Below, piece after piece: positions 25,694 through 34,697 of a stretch of 56,787 nt of DNA. The stretch covers positions 1 to 56,787 of the forward strand of contig CAKTIM010000013.1 of assembly GCA_934565795.1 (NCBI GenBank). The letters run 5' to 3'. A program made the translations under genes and the position numbers. The notes beneath the pieces were generated by a model that was not told where the DNA came from, did no database searches, and saw only the letters and a list, made by a program, of their open reading frames with translations. How positions within the stretch are numbered: position 1 is the stretch's first letter; each line of letters begins with the position of its first letter. The stretch is from an uncultured Oscillospiraceae bacterium (GTDB lineage Bacteria > Bacillota > Clostridia > Oscillospirales > Oscillospiraceae).

Positions 25694-27073
25694 ATGATGA
25701 AAAGATTTTTTGCTGCGATCCTGGCCGTTGCCATGGTCTTCGGACTGATGGTCTGCGGTCTGCCCTCCGCCTCTGCGGATGCCGAGCCGCGCACCATCAC
25801 CATCGGCGTGTGGTGGGACTTCTACTATGATTCCACCCACGAGTCGGAAGAGGACGACCCCGCCTACGGCGGCAGCATCTCCGACCAGATGCGCTTTGAG
25901 AACGTCAAGTACGTGGAAGAGAAGTACAATGTTCGCTTTGAGTACGTGAACATGACCTACGCGGGTGTGAAGGAGTCCATCAACACCTCCATCCTGGCAG
26001 GCACCCCCGACTGCGACGTTTACCTGTGCGAGCTGGCCTTCGGCATCCCCGCCGCCATCAGCGGCCTGGCTCTGGATCTGAAGACCGTCCTGCCCGAGGA
26101 TGCGGACGTCCTGAGCGACCAGGAGATCCTGAGCTATCTGGATCTGGGCGACGGCAAGGCTTCCCTGATGAAGCAGGTCAAGGCTGAGAATGCCGTTGAG
26201 GCCACCTATCCTCTGGCCTTCAACGTGGAAATGCTGGAAGACAACAACCTGGAGGATCCCCGTGAGCTGTATGCCCGCGGCGAGTGGACTTGGGACAAGT
26301 TCGTTGAGTACTGCCAGGTGCTGACCCAGGATACCGACGGCGACGGCGTCACCGATCAGTACGGCTTCGACGGCTTTGCCAAGGATGCATTCGGCCAGCT
26401 GATGCTGTCCAACGGCGCTTCCATTGCCTCCGGCACCACCGAGACCCTCAGCTCCGCCGCCACCGGCGAAGCGCTGCAGTTCTTCTCTGACCTGTACAAC
26501 ACCTATAATGTGGCCGCTCCCTATGAGTTCGGCGACAGCGGCGACGTGATGCGCTTCCGTTACAGAGACGGCAACGTGGGCTTCTGGCCCTGCGCCGCAT
26601 GGATCGCAGCCACCAATGCCGATTACGACTGGGACGGCTCCGTCGGCTCCACTCTGGAGTTTGAGACCGCCTATGTCCAGTGGCCCGTCGGCCCCAGCGG
26701 CAATCAGGAGACCAATAAGGGTAAGTTCACCTCCGGCGCTTTCTGGATGATTCCCAACGGCGTTGAGGATCCCGAGTTCGTTTACAACGTGTTCGAGGCC
26801 GTTTCCAACTGGTACCACGACGATGTCTCCATCCGTGACGACAAGGAGACCATGTGGTGGTGGTACGCCGTTACCGCCGGTGACGAGGATCTGCAGGAGG
26901 AGAACTTCGATGTGATGTTCGACGTCGGCTCCCGTGAGCAGTTCGACCTGTGGGACAGCGTGAACGTGGAAATGGATCTGGAGAGCCTGATCCGTGGCGA
27001 CATGACCGCCGCCCAGATGCAGGAGACCTACCGTCAGGAATACCAGGCGGGTTTGGATGCCTATTTCTTCTAA
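25694..27073 (+). CDS. Extracellular sugar-binding protein (ABC transporter)
   Basis: 459 residues, normal size. Signal peptide ending SASA-DAE; LMVC precedes but does not match a lipobox. Mature part begins RTITIGVWWDFYYDS and has the type-1 binding-protein hinge pattern, with many Trp and Tyr (AAWIAATNADYDWDGS, NWYHDDVS, WWWYAV) expected for oligosaccharide stacking. DTDGDGVTDQYG is a calcium-type loop common in clostridial sugar-binding proteins. AGGAGG lies upstream. It probably serves permeases 2a/2b. Followed by a strong terminator. Confidence 0.88.
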   Translation: MMKRFFAAILAVAMVFGLMVCGLPSASADAEPRTITIGVWWDFYYDSTHESEEDDPAYGGSISDQMRFENVKYVEEKYNVRFEYVNMTYAGVKESINTSILAGTPDCDVYLCELAFGIPAAISGLALDLKTVLPEDADVLSDQEILSYLDLGDGKASLMKQVKAENAVEATYPLAFNVEMLEDNNLEDPRELYARGEWTWDKFVEYCQVLTQDTDGDGVTDQYGFDGFAKDAFGQLMLSNGASIASGTTETLSSAATGEALQFFSDLYNTYNVAAPYEFGDSGDVMRFRYRDGNVGFWPCAAWIAATNADYDWDGSVGSTLEFETAYVQWPVGPSGNQETNKGKFTSGAFWMIPNGVEDPEFVYNVFEAVSNWYHDDVSIRDDKETMWWWYAVTAGDEDLQEENFDVMFDVGSREQFDLWDSVNVEMDLESLIRGDMTAAQMQETYRQEYQAGLDAYFF

Positions 27074-27112
27074 GCGTGTACCCATTCGATTGATTGCATC
27101 ATAACTCATTTC

Positions 27113-27144
27113 GGCCCGCACCCCAATCGGGTGCGGGCCATTTT
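27113..27144 (+). terminator. Terminator after the second binding protein
   Basis: GGCCCGCACCC pairs perfectly with GGGTGCGGGCC around a five-base loop, followed by ATTTTAA. It closes the transporter operon, or leaves partial read-through to the esterase genes. Confidence 0.85.
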
Positions 27145-27158
27145 AAGGAAACGAATCT

Positions 27159-27803
27159 ATGTTTGAGAATCTATTCTCCCCGGACGGCGTGTATGCCAGG
27201 GTGATGAACTGGCTTTGGAATATCCTGGTGCTGAGCGTGCTTTGGCTGGTGTGCTGCCTGCCCATTGTCACCATCGGCGCAGCCAGCACGGCGGCGTACT
27301 ATGCCGCTGCCAAATCCATCCGCCATAAAACCGGGGAGCTGCATTCAGAGTTCTTCCGCTCCTTTCGCGCCAATCTCCGCCAGAGCATCCCGCTGACGCT
27401 GCTGGTGCTGCTTTTGATCGCGGTTTTGGCGGTGGAGTGCCTTTATTTCTATTCCGATCCCCGCGTCCCGGCGGGGGTGCTGTATTTATTTGCCGCCATG
27501 CTTTTGGCGGTGTGCGCGCTGGCCTGCTACCTGTGGGCCTGTCTGTCCAGATTTTCACTGGGTGGCTTTCGGCTGTTCCGAATGTCGCTGGTGCTGACCT
27601 TCCGTCATTTTCTTACGACCATTCTGCTGCTGGCGCTTCTATGCGGCTGCCTGGCCGGGATTTATCTGATGCCCTGGGGCATTCTGGTGTTTCCGGGGCT
27701 GGCGCTGCTGCTTTCCACCTATCCCATGGAGAGAATATTGCTGAAGTATTCTCCCAGAGTTTCGGAGGATGACCCAGAGGCGCAAAAGTGGTATTATCAA
27801 TAA
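27159..27803 (+). CDS. DUF624 (YesL-family) membrane protein, second copy
   Basis: 214 residues with five or six transmembrane helices; WLVCCLPIVTIGAASTAAYYAA is the family core, closely matching the DUF624 protein at 11691. Role unknown. It heads a run of four closely spaced genes (DUF624, CE2, CE17, GH26) and starts 15 bases after the terminator, with AAGGAAA as the ribosome site. No clear separate promoter was found in the short gap, so it probably depends on read-through. Confidence 0.85.
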   Translation: MFENLFSPDGVYARVMNWLWNILVLSVLWLVCCLPIVTIGAASTAAYYAAAKSIRHKTGELHSEFFRSFRANLRQSIPLTLLVLLLIAVLAVECLYFYSDPRVPAGVLYLFAAMLLAVCALACYLWACLSRFSLGGFRLFRMSLVLTFRHFLTTILLLALLCGCLAGIYLMPWGILVFPGLALLLSTYPMERILLKYSPRVSEDDPEAQKWYYQ

Positions 27804-27818
27804 AAAGGGGCGATTAAA

Positions 27819-28889
27819 ATGTCCGCTGAATTTACCCTGCGGGTGCAGCCAAACGATCCCATGCTGCAATACATGGGCCGAATCGACGATTCCAACCCCG
27901 CCGCGCCGGTTTTCGTATATCCCTGCTCCCATGTCAAAATCCGTTTCCGTGGGACGGCGATTGGACTGGACGTGACCAACCTGCACAGCTTTTATGAAAA
28001 TTCTCTGGGACTTATCCTGGACGGTGTGCAGAGCAAGGTCATTTTGCCGGATTCCGGCAGGGCCGTCATTCCTCTGGCAGAGGACTTGCCGGAGGGAGAG
28101 CATGAGTTGATGCTCTTTAAGCGAATGGACGGCTGCCATTATTTTATTTTCCATGGCTTCCTGCTGCCACAGAGCGCCCAGGTACTGCCGCTGCCGGAAA
28201 AGCCCAAGCGAAAAATGGAATTCTACGGCGACAGCGTCACCGCCGGTGAGGTCAGCGAGCTGGTCTCTCACTGCGGCATGGCAGACCCCGCCCACAATGG
28301 GGAGTATTCCAATAGTTTTTATTCCTATGCCTGGTGCACCGCCCGGGCACTAAACGCACAGCTGCACGATGTGGCCCAGGGCGGCATTGCGCTGCTGCCC
28401 GGCACCGGCTACTACTGCGCGCCGCAGTTGATCGGGATGGAGCAGATGTATGATAAAATTCAGTGCAATCCCTACCTGACTCCCACGGAGCCGTGGGACT
28501 TTTCCGGGTATACGCCGCATGTGGTGGTGGTTGCCATCGGGCAGAACGACAGCCACCCGGAGGATTACATGGCCCAGGGGATCGACAATCCAATGGCAAT
28601 GAACTGGCGGGCGCACTATGCCGCATTCATCCGCCGCCTGCGCGCCCTGTATCCCAGTGCAACCATCATCCTGGCAACGACCATCCTGAACCACGATGCC
28701 AACTGGGATCGGGCAATCGACGCCGTGTGCCGGGAGCTGGCGGATGATAAAATTCACCATTTCCTGTACTCCAACAACGGCAGCGGAACGCCCGGCCATA
28801 TCCGCCGCCCGGAGGCGGAGAAGATGGCGGAGGAACTGAGCGCCTATATTGAATCGCTGGGCGAAGAAATCTGGGAGGATGAAGCATGA
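27819..28889 (+). CDS. CE2-family acetylesterase (mannan deacetylation)
   Basis: 356 residues, no signal peptide. Residues 1-120 form the jelly-roll domain typical of CE2; the SGNH hydrolase domain follows with FYGDSVTAGE (Ser about 139), VVVAIGQNDSH, and a C-terminal GTPGHIRRPEAEKMAEEL carrying the likely catalytic His. CE2 enzymes remove O-acetyl groups from mannose and other sugars; in Roseburia intestinalis a CE2 and a CE17 enzyme together clear all acetyl positions of beta-mannan. Intracellular location implies action on imported acetylated oligosaccharides. Ends by ATGA overlap with the CE17 gene. Confidence 0.88.
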   Translation: MSAEFTLRVQPNDPMLQYMGRIDDSNPAAPVFVYPCSHVKIRFRGTAIGLDVTNLHSFYENSLGLILDGVQSKVILPDSGRAVIPLAEDLPEGEHELMLFKRMDGCHYFIFHGFLLPQSAQVLPLPEKPKRKMEFYGDSVTAGEVSELVSHCGMADPAHNGEYSNSFYSYAWCTARALNAQLHDVAQGGIALLPGTGYYCAPQLIGMEQMYDKIQCNPYLTPTEPWDFSGYTPHVVVVAIGQNDSHPEDYMAQGIDNPMAMNWRAHYAAFIRRLRALYPSATIILATTILNHDANWDRAIDAVCRELADDKIHHFLYSNNGSGTPGHIRRPEAEKMAEELSAYIESLGEEIWEDEA

Positions 28890-29977
28890 TCGACTTTGAA
28901 AAGGGAATCGTCAACCGGGGCAACTGGTATGCAGTTCAGCAGGTGCTTGAAAAGGCGGGCAGGGGAGAGCCGGTGACCATCGGCTTCCTGGGCGGCTCCA
29001 TCACCCAGGGCAGCCTTGCATCCTGCCAGGAGAACTGCTATGCCTCCCTGGTATTCCAGTGGTGGCAGAAGTATTTTCCCAACGCTCGGTTCATCAACGC
29101 GGGCATCGGCGGCACCACCTCACAGTTTGGCGTGGCGCGGGTGGAGGCCGACCTGCTGCAATACCGGCCCGACATGATCTTTGTAGAGTTCAGCGTCAAC
29201 GACGATTGCAGCGCGTTCTTTATGGAGACCTACGAGGGCCTGGTGCGCAGGATCCTCTCCGCCGGAGTAGCGGTGATGCTGATCCACAATGTCCGCTACG
29301 ACAATATGGAAAGCGCCGAGGATGTCCACCTGAAAATCGGGCGGCACTATGCGCTGCCCTGCGTCAGCATGAGGAGCACCATCTATCCGCTGGTGGCCTC
29401 CGGCCAGCTCCCCAACCGGCAGATCACCCCGGACGACCTGCACCCCAACGACGAGGGGCACCGTCTGGTTGCTTCGGTGATTACCTATTTCCTGGAAATC
29501 ATCCGTGCCGCCAAAACGCCGGATTGCCCGCCGGAGGCGCTTCCCGCGCCGCTGACGGAAAACCAGTATCAAAACAGCGCCCGCTACCAGAATTATAATT
29601 CCCAGCCGATTCTGGAGGGCTTCCAGCCGGACGATACCCCTCAGGAGCATATTACCCAGATGTTCCGCCATGGCTTTACAGCTTGGCATGCAGGTGACCG
29701 CATCACCTTTTGGGTGGAGGGAACGGGGATCGCGGTGCAGTACCGCAAATCCGTCCGTAAGCCCGCCCCCATTGCACGGGTGGTGGTGGACGACCAGGAG
29801 GAAAGCGCTGTCCTCCTGGATGCCAACTTCCAGGAGGACTGGGGCGACTGCCTGTATATCGATAATGTTCTGGTGCACGGAGAGCAGAAGCGCCACAAGG
29901 TGGAAATAACCGTCGTGGGAGCCCACAGCCAGGACGCCGTCCCATTCTATCTGGTATCCGTTATTGGCTCGCGGTAG
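28886..29977 (+). CDS. CE17-like acetylesterase (SGNH plus C-terminal CBM35-like domain)
   Basis: 363 residues, no signal peptide. SGNH motifs: FLGGSITQGS (Ser), GIGGTTSQFG, FVEFSVNDD, and DDLHPNDEGHRL (Asp and His). Residues about 245-360 form a beta-rich domain (DRITFWVEGTGIAVQYRKSVRK...LYIDNVLVHGEQKRHKVEITVV) resembling the CBM35-like lid of RiCE17. That enzyme removes 2-O-acetyl groups from mannose, complementing CE2. The gene pair with four-base overlap strongly supports joint work. The family call is from architecture and context, not a search. Confidence 0.82.
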   Translation: MIDFEKGIVNRGNWYAVQQVLEKAGRGEPVTIGFLGGSITQGSLASCQENCYASLVFQWWQKYFPNARFINAGIGGTTSQFGVARVEADLLQYRPDMIFVEFSVNDDCSAFFMETYEGLVRRILSAGVAVMLIHNVRYDNMESAEDVHLKIGRHYALPCVSMRSTIYPLVASGQLPNRQITPDDLHPNDEGHRLVASVITYFLEIIRAAKTPDCPPEALPAPLTENQYQNSARYQNYNSQPILEGFQPDDTPQEHITQMFRHGFTAWHAGDRITFWVEGTGIAVQYRKSVRKPAPIARVVVDDQEESAVLLDANFQEDWGDCLYIDNVLVHGEQKRHKVEITVVGAHSQDAVPFYLVSVIGSR

Positions 29978-30965
29978 TATCGGCTTGGCAGCGCTTCTAA
30001 TGGTGCTGCTTGTGACGCTCTCCGGCTGTACAAAAACAAATGAATTGGAGGCACTTCCAATGGTAACCTACGTCCTTTCCAACCCCAATGCGGATGAAAT
30101 GACCCAAAAGGTCTATGCCTATCTTTGCTCCCTGGGTGGCGCGCATACCCTCAGCGCCCAGCAGGAATCCACCTGGATGGGCTCGGCGGATTATGAAATG
30201 GATTATATCCGGGAAAAGACCGGCAGGCTTCCCGCCATCCGGGGCTTGGATTACATGCACGACGACTTTGACGGCGCAAATAAAAGAGCCGCCCAGTGGT
30301 GGCAGCAGGGTGGATTGGTAACCATCTGCTGGCACACCGGGGCGGACTTCACCGGCGAGTGGAAGGACTGCATGGAGTCCACCATCCCGGATTGGGACGC
30401 GGTCCTCACCCCCGGCACGGCGGAGCATGACTCATTCCTTGCCGGAATGGACAAGGCGGGCCATGCGCTGCTGGAATTGCAGGAGCAGGGCGTGACGGTA
30501 CTGTGGCGGCCCTTTCACGAATTTGACGGGAAATGGTTCTGGTGGGGCAAGGGCGGCCCGGAGCGCTTTGTCAGGCTCTGGCGGCTGATGTATACCCACT
30601 TTACCAACGAACTGGGACTGAACAATCTGATTTGGGTGCTGGGCTATTCCCACCTGTACCCGGATTACGACGGCTGGTATCCGGGGGATGAATATGTAGA
30701 CGTGATCGGCGCGGACAGCTACGAGGGCGGTGTGCAGAATAAGCTCTACTGGGCACTGTGTGAGATCACCACCGCAAAGCCCTTTGCATTCCACGAGTGC
30801 GGCACCAATCCCACAGCCGAGGAGCTGGCGACGACCCCCTGGGCCTGGTTTATGACCTGGCATACCAGCTTTGTGACGGAGGGAAATACCCCGGAGGCCT
30901 TTTCTGCGCTTTATAACAGCAAACAGGTCATCACCATGGACGAGCTGCCCAGGCTCCATCAGTGA
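29964..30965 (+). CDS. GH26 mannanase, predicted lipoprotein
   Basis: 333 residues. The signal peptide has lipobox LSGC (Cys 22), so the enzyme sits on the outer membrane face. GH26 domain: LSAQQES, RGLDYMHDD, TICWHTGA, acid/base Glu 186 in WRPFHEFDGKWFWWG, and nucleophile Glu 278 in FAFHECG. It has no CBM, unlike the GH26 at 10219, which suggests work on shorter oligosaccharides at the cell surface. TTG at 29964 is taken as start because it is the only one giving a charged signal peptide; it overlaps the CE17 gene by 14 bases with no clear ribosome site, so translation is likely coupled. Confidence 0.87.
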   Translation: MARGSIGLAALLMVLLVTLSGCTKTNELEALPMVTYVLSNPNADEMTQKVYAYLCSLGGAHTLSAQQESTWMGSADYEMDYIREKTGRLPAIRGLDYMHDDFDGANKRAAQWWQQGGLVTICWHTGADFTGEWKDCMESTIPDWDAVLTPGTAEHDSFLAGMDKAGHALLELQEQGVTVLWRPFHEFDGKWFWWGKGGPERFVRLWRLMYTHFTNELGLNNLIWVLGYSHLYPDYDGWYPGDEYVDVIGADSYEGGVQNKLYWALCEITTAKPFAFHECGTNPTAEELATTPWAWFMTWHTSFVTEGNTPEAFSALYNSKQVITMDELPRLHQ

Positions 30966-31759
30966 TAGCTGGCGATCTCCAGAATCCCGTTTGCCTGATA
31001 GCGCAGCAGGGAAGTGCCCCTCAGCGTGGTGGCGGTGGGATAGACGGCGTTGGAAACCAGGGCGATGGATTGATCGTTCAAAATAAACTGGGCCTGGAAC
31101 AGAATGCTTGCCCAGGGAATGTGATAGTCGCTGCTGACCAGGGCAGCCTGCATGATCTCCGGGTGCTGCTCCTTTAAAAGCTCGCCGCAATAGAGCGCGT
31201 TCTCCGTGGTGGTCAGGGAGCGGGACTCGGTGAGCACCCTGTCTGCATCGATCCCGTTTTCCACGAGCCAGGCAGCCATGGCCTGCGCCTCGGTAACGGT
31301 GGAGGCCGCCGCTGTCCCGCCGCCGGTGCAGAGAATATAGGCGTCGGGGTATTTTTCGGCACTTTTCTTTGCCGTCTCCAGCCGACCAATCAGCTCCTCC
31401 TTCATGGAGCCGTCCGGGTTCAGCTGGTAGCCCAGCACGATGATGCAGAGCTTGCCGGTATCCTCCAGCCCATCGGGCAGGACATTCGGATACAGGGTCA
31501 TGTCGCTGCCAGAGGAATCCCAGCAGTCCATGATTTTCTCCCATCGGGCGGCAGATGCTTCATTTACCGCTGTCAGCTCCTCCAGCAGCCCCGCCCTGGA
31601 TTTCCCCAGAGCGGGGCTTACCTGGCTGGTCACAAGATCGTGTACAATGGCCATTTCCGCCCGCGGCGGCACATCCTCCCGTACCGTTGCCCCCCGGATA
31701 CCCAAAACCACAGCTACCCCAACCAGCAAAATGACAACCGCCCAAATCCACTTCTTCAT
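30959..31759 (-). CDS. YdcF/DUF218-family membrane-anchored protein
   Basis: About 266 residues. One N-terminal transmembrane helix (WIWAVVILLVGVAVVLGI) and an outer DUF218 domain: LCIIVLGYQLNPDGSMKEELIGRLETA, YILCTGGGT, TEAQAMAAWLVENGI, LTESRSLTTTENA, ALVSSDYHIPWA. Family members (YdcF, SanA) are linked to envelope integrity; the biochemical activity is unsettled. ATG at 31759 has GGGGTG at good distance; a GTG three codons earlier is less likely. Convergent with the GH26 gene, overlapping it by seven bases, so the two share no separate terminator. Confidence 0.87.
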   Translation of the reverse strand: MKKWIWAVVILLVGVAVVLGIRGATVREDVPPRAEMAIVHDLVTSQVSPALGKSRAGLLEELTAVNEASAARWEKIMDCWDSSGSDMTLYPNVLPDGLEDTGKLCIIVLGYQLNPDGSMKEELIGRLETAKKSAEKYPDAYILCTGGGTAAASTVTEAQAMAAWLVENGIDADRVLTESRSLTTTENALYCGELLKEQHPEIMQAALVSSDYHIPWASILFQAQFILNDQSIALVSNAVYPTATTLRGTSLLRYQANGILEIASYH

Positions 31760-31788
31760 CCCGTTCACCCCATCAATTTGATGGTGCT

Positions 31789-31818
31789 ATTATACAGCAC
31801 ACCATGCCAGCTTGTCCA
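31789..31818 (-). promoter_or_regulatory. Promoter of the YdcF gene
   Basis: On the minus strand TGGACA, 18 bases, TATAAT, 29 bases before the start codon. Confidence 0.6.
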
Positions 31819-31821
31819 CGA

Positions 31822-31861
31822 AAAAATGCCAGACGCCACGGTAAAAATGGCGTCTGGCTGT
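31822..31861. terminator. Bidirectional terminator below the blaR1-like operon
   Basis: GCCAGACGCCA pairs perfectly with TGGCGTCTGGC. On the minus strand it is followed by ATTTTTT, ending the M56 operon; on the plus strand TGTTTCTTT follows. Confidence 0.85.
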
Positions 31862-31869
31862 TTCTTTGC

Positions 31870-32004
31870 CTACTGAACCCGGTAGCCGGATTGCATCAGG
31901 GAGATGATCCGTTTCCAGAATACCGGCTCATCTGCGAGGAAATTATCTGCCTCCGGCAGCTGCGTGAAGGAGATGATCCGTTTTCCCTCGTCGATCCAGG
32001 CAGA
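31870..32004 (-). pseudogene. Orphan C-terminal coding remnant
   Basis: Just after the M56-protein stop codon, another minus-strand frame encodes about 42 residues with good codon texture, beginning WIDEGKRIISFTQLPEAD and ending WKRIISLMQSGYRVQ before TAG. It has no start codon or ribosome site. It looks like the tail of a protein whose front is lost, perhaps when the operon formed, or a frameshifted tail of the M56 protein. The KRIIS segment occurs twice. Family not recognised. Confidence 0.4.
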
Positions 32005-32006
32005 TT

Positions 32007-34697
32007 TTATTGTTCTGCTTTCACTTTCTCTACCCATGTCTTAATCTCACTTTCCGGCGTATCCGTGACCACGTAGCGGCTTGCCGTGCCGATCTGACCG
32101 TCATAGTAGCGATAGTCTACGTCAATCTCACACAGAGAACCCGTTTCGTCAAACAGGTAGGTGTAGACCTCCAGCGTACTATATGCGTTGGACTGGGAGA
32201 AGGAATGGGCAAATCGAATCTCCCGGTCGCTGATGACGCTGTAATCCTTGGAGAAATAATAGCTGTCATAGGGTTCATTCCAATAGCTGCGTTTTGCCCA
32301 GGATTCAAACATCACGTCCGAATCCGCGACGCTGTGCTTGTAGCCCTGGGAGCCGTAGAAGTCGTATACCTCGCTCCCGTCATAGCGCCAGATGACCTTG
32401 ACCAAATCTTCATTGGAGAAATAGCTGTTTCCGCTGCACTGATATTTCTCCATGCGGAAGCCCTTCTGCTTCAGTGCTTCAATGGCGGCGTCCACTCGGG
32501 CCAGCGCTTCCTCGCCGCCTTCGCCGTGAATCCCACCGGCGAGGGGGATGGAGAACTCCGCGTACTGGATAATGGAGTCGCCCTCCTGGTAGAAGTGCTT
32601 GCCCATGCGGTAAATACCGGCCTCCAGCGTCCCATAGGTATCCGACCAATCCACATTGATCACTGTCGTCTGCCCCATGACCTTGATGGTGTCCGTGCCC
32701 CAGCTGCCCTCCTGGTTGGGGTCTCCCAGCCGCTGCCAGCGGTCGTTCTCCCACTTTTCGATCCAGTAATTGCAGTCGGTGGTGATTTTGGAAACGCCGG
32801 TCAGATTGGTAGCAAGCCAGACCTCGCCGCCGTAGCCCTTCAGCAGATCGTCGTCCACCCGGAAGAAGATGCTCCAGGGGGAGCGCTGCATCGCTACAAA
32901 GGAATCCTGCGGCTCATAGGTGCTGACCGATCCAACCAGGTAGTTGGATGCCTTCACAACCTCCATGCGGTTCCGCACGTGCCCGGAAACACTGCCGTCC
33001 TCGCCGATGGTCTCATCCAGCCGCTCAATGGAATCCAGCGTTCCGTCGGCTTTAAAGCGGAAGGTATCGGTGCCGTGATGTACCTTGCCGGAGAAGTCCG
33101 CCCACACGGAGAGAAAGGTGATCTCCTCCTGACTGATCTTGGATTTTCCATCCGGGAAGAGGAATTTGCGATTCTGGTCAAGCCTGTATGTACTTTCCCA
33201 CTGGGAGAACAGCGGATCCTCGGAGGAGGTTTCGCCCTGGGATACCTGGAATTCTCCGTAAAAGTGGGTAATGCTGCTGCCCGTGCCGTTGCGCAGCAGG
33301 TGCATGACGGGCTGGAGATTCCCGTCAGGGCTTTCCTCAGAGAGCAGGACGGAGTAGTAGCTGTTGGAGGTGAGTGTGCTGAGTGCGTTGGCGCAGCGGG
33401 TCAGCGCGTTCTCCTCCTCGTCGGGGAGCTTTTCCCGGTAGATGTGGAAGCTCGTCTGGAAGGTGGCGGAATCCGTATCGCTGCCGACGGTCATTACAGC
33501 GCGGTAATCCCCGGCGGGAAGCGCCCCGTAATTCAGTGACCAGTCGACATCCTGCCCATAGTCACTGACGGTGCAGTCCCGGCTTGCAGCAAAACCGATT
33601 CGTATTTTTGCCAGACTGTAATAGGGATCGGGGCCTGGTACGCGCTCCCATTCGATGCCGTCCCAGCGCTCTAAGTATACGTTGTCGACCGCTATATTTT
33701 CGGAGCTTTGGATAAACCGCTCCTCCACGATGCAGGCCAGGTAGCCGCCGGTGGGGGAGGTGGCGTCCAGATACATGGTGACGCCCCAGTCCGGGTTTGG
33801 CTCCAGCTCCGGCATGGTGGGCAGCGCAACGGACTCTGGGGTCTGGCTGCTGCTGCGCTGCAATTCGGCCTGATCATTGGAAGCAGCCTGAGCGGGATTG
33901 GTGAGCAGGCAAAGCGTTACGAACGCCACCGCCATTACCCCCAGCAGGCTCATCCAGAAGGCGGGCTTGCGGTAGTGCAGGGCGGACTGAATGCGGTATT
34001 TCACGCTGACCTCGCCAAAAGCCACGGGGCAGGCGGCGTAGTACACCTGATTGGTGCTGCATTGCAGCAGGGCAGAGGCATAGGCCTTCCGCTCGCCCAG
34101 CTCCATAAACTGCACCACCCGCTCGTCGCAGGCGATCTCAATGTCCTTGCACAGCATCAGGTAGGCAACCCACACCAGGGGATTGAACCAGTGCAGCGCC
34201 AGGGCGATAAAGGCGATCATCTTGATCCAGTGGTCGCCCTTCTCCAGGTGAGTGCGCTCATGGGCGAGGATCTGCTTGCGGGCGGACTGGCTCATACCGC
34301 TGGGAATGTAGATTTTCGGCTTGATAAAGCCCAGCACAAAGGCCGTCTCAATTTTATCCGATTCATAGCCGCCGGGCACCTCTACCGCGTCCTTGACCTG
34401 CTTTTGCAGGCGCAGATAGGCGGCCATGCTGACCAGCACAATGACGGCGGCAGCGCATGCCCACAGGATCCAGACAAGCTTGGAGGAAATGGCAGGCAGC
34501 GTTACATTGCTGGGCTGCAAGCTGAAGGCGCTCTGCACGGAAATGGGCATCAGCAGCCGGATCCCGGCCAGCATCCACAGGAAGCAGATGTACTTTCGGG
34601 GCGTCCGTTTTAATACAAGCCGCAGGAGCATCACGGCGAGGATGACAATGCTGCCGTGAATGCTGGCGGTGAGCAGATTCTGGCAAAAGGTATTCAT
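32007..34697 (-). CDS. BlaR1/MecR1-like M56 sensor peptidase with novel sensor region
   Basis: 896 residues. Residues 1-100 hold transmembrane helices (SIVILAVMLLRLVLKRTPRKYICFLWMLAGIRLLMP). Zinc site HERTH at 146-150 with EIACDE (about 187-192) identifies an M56 antirepressor peptidase that cleaves or inactivates BlaI when its outer domain senses a signal. The outer region is about 620 residues and not penicillin-binding-like: it contains two similar Ig-like sandwiches (GGYLACIVEERFIQ...DWSLNYGALPAGDYR and GEVWLATNLTG...VDWSDTYGTLEAGIYR) alternating with other beta-rich domains. So the signal is probably not a beta-lactam. Start overlaps the blaI stop (ATGA). Confidence 0.88.
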   Translation of the reverse strand: MNTFCQNLLTASIHGSIVILAVMLLRLVLKRTPRKYICFLWMLAGIRLLMPISVQSAFSLQPSNVTLPAISSKLVWILWACAAAVIVLVSMAAYLRLQKQVKDAVEVPGGYESDKIETAFVLGFIKPKIYIPSGMSQSARKQILAHERTHLEKGDHWIKMIAFIALALHWFNPLVWVAYLMLCKDIEIACDERVVQFMELGERKAYASALLQCSTNQVYYAACPVAFGEVSVKYRIQSALHYRKPAFWMSLLGVMAVAFVTLCLLTNPAQAASNDQAELQRSSSQTPESVALPTMPELEPNPDWGVTMYLDATSPTGGYLACIVEERFIQSSENIAVDNVYLERWDGIEWERVPGPDPYYSLAKIRIGFAASRDCTVSDYGQDVDWSLNYGALPAGDYRAVMTVGSDTDSATFQTSFHIYREKLPDEEENALTRCANALSTLTSNSYYSVLLSEESPDGNLQPVMHLLRNGTGSSITHFYGEFQVSQGETSSEDPLFSQWESTYRLDQNRKFLFPDGKSKISQEEITFLSVWADFSGKVHHGTDTFRFKADGTLDSIERLDETIGEDGSVSGHVRNRMEVVKASNYLVGSVSTYEPQDSFVAMQRSPWSIFFRVDDDLLKGYGGEVWLATNLTGVSKITTDCNYWIEKWENDRWQRLGDPNQEGSWGTDTIKVMGQTTVINVDWSDTYGTLEAGIYRMGKHFYQEGDSIIQYAEFSIPLAGGIHGEGGEEALARVDAAIEALKQKGFRMEKYQCSGNSYFSNEDLVKVIWRYDGSEVYDFYGSQGYKHSVADSDVMFESWAKRSYWNEPYDSYYFSKDYSVISDREIRFAHSFSQSNAYSTLEVYTYLFDETGSLCEIDVDYRYYDGQIGTASRYVVTDTPESEIKTWVEKVKAEQ

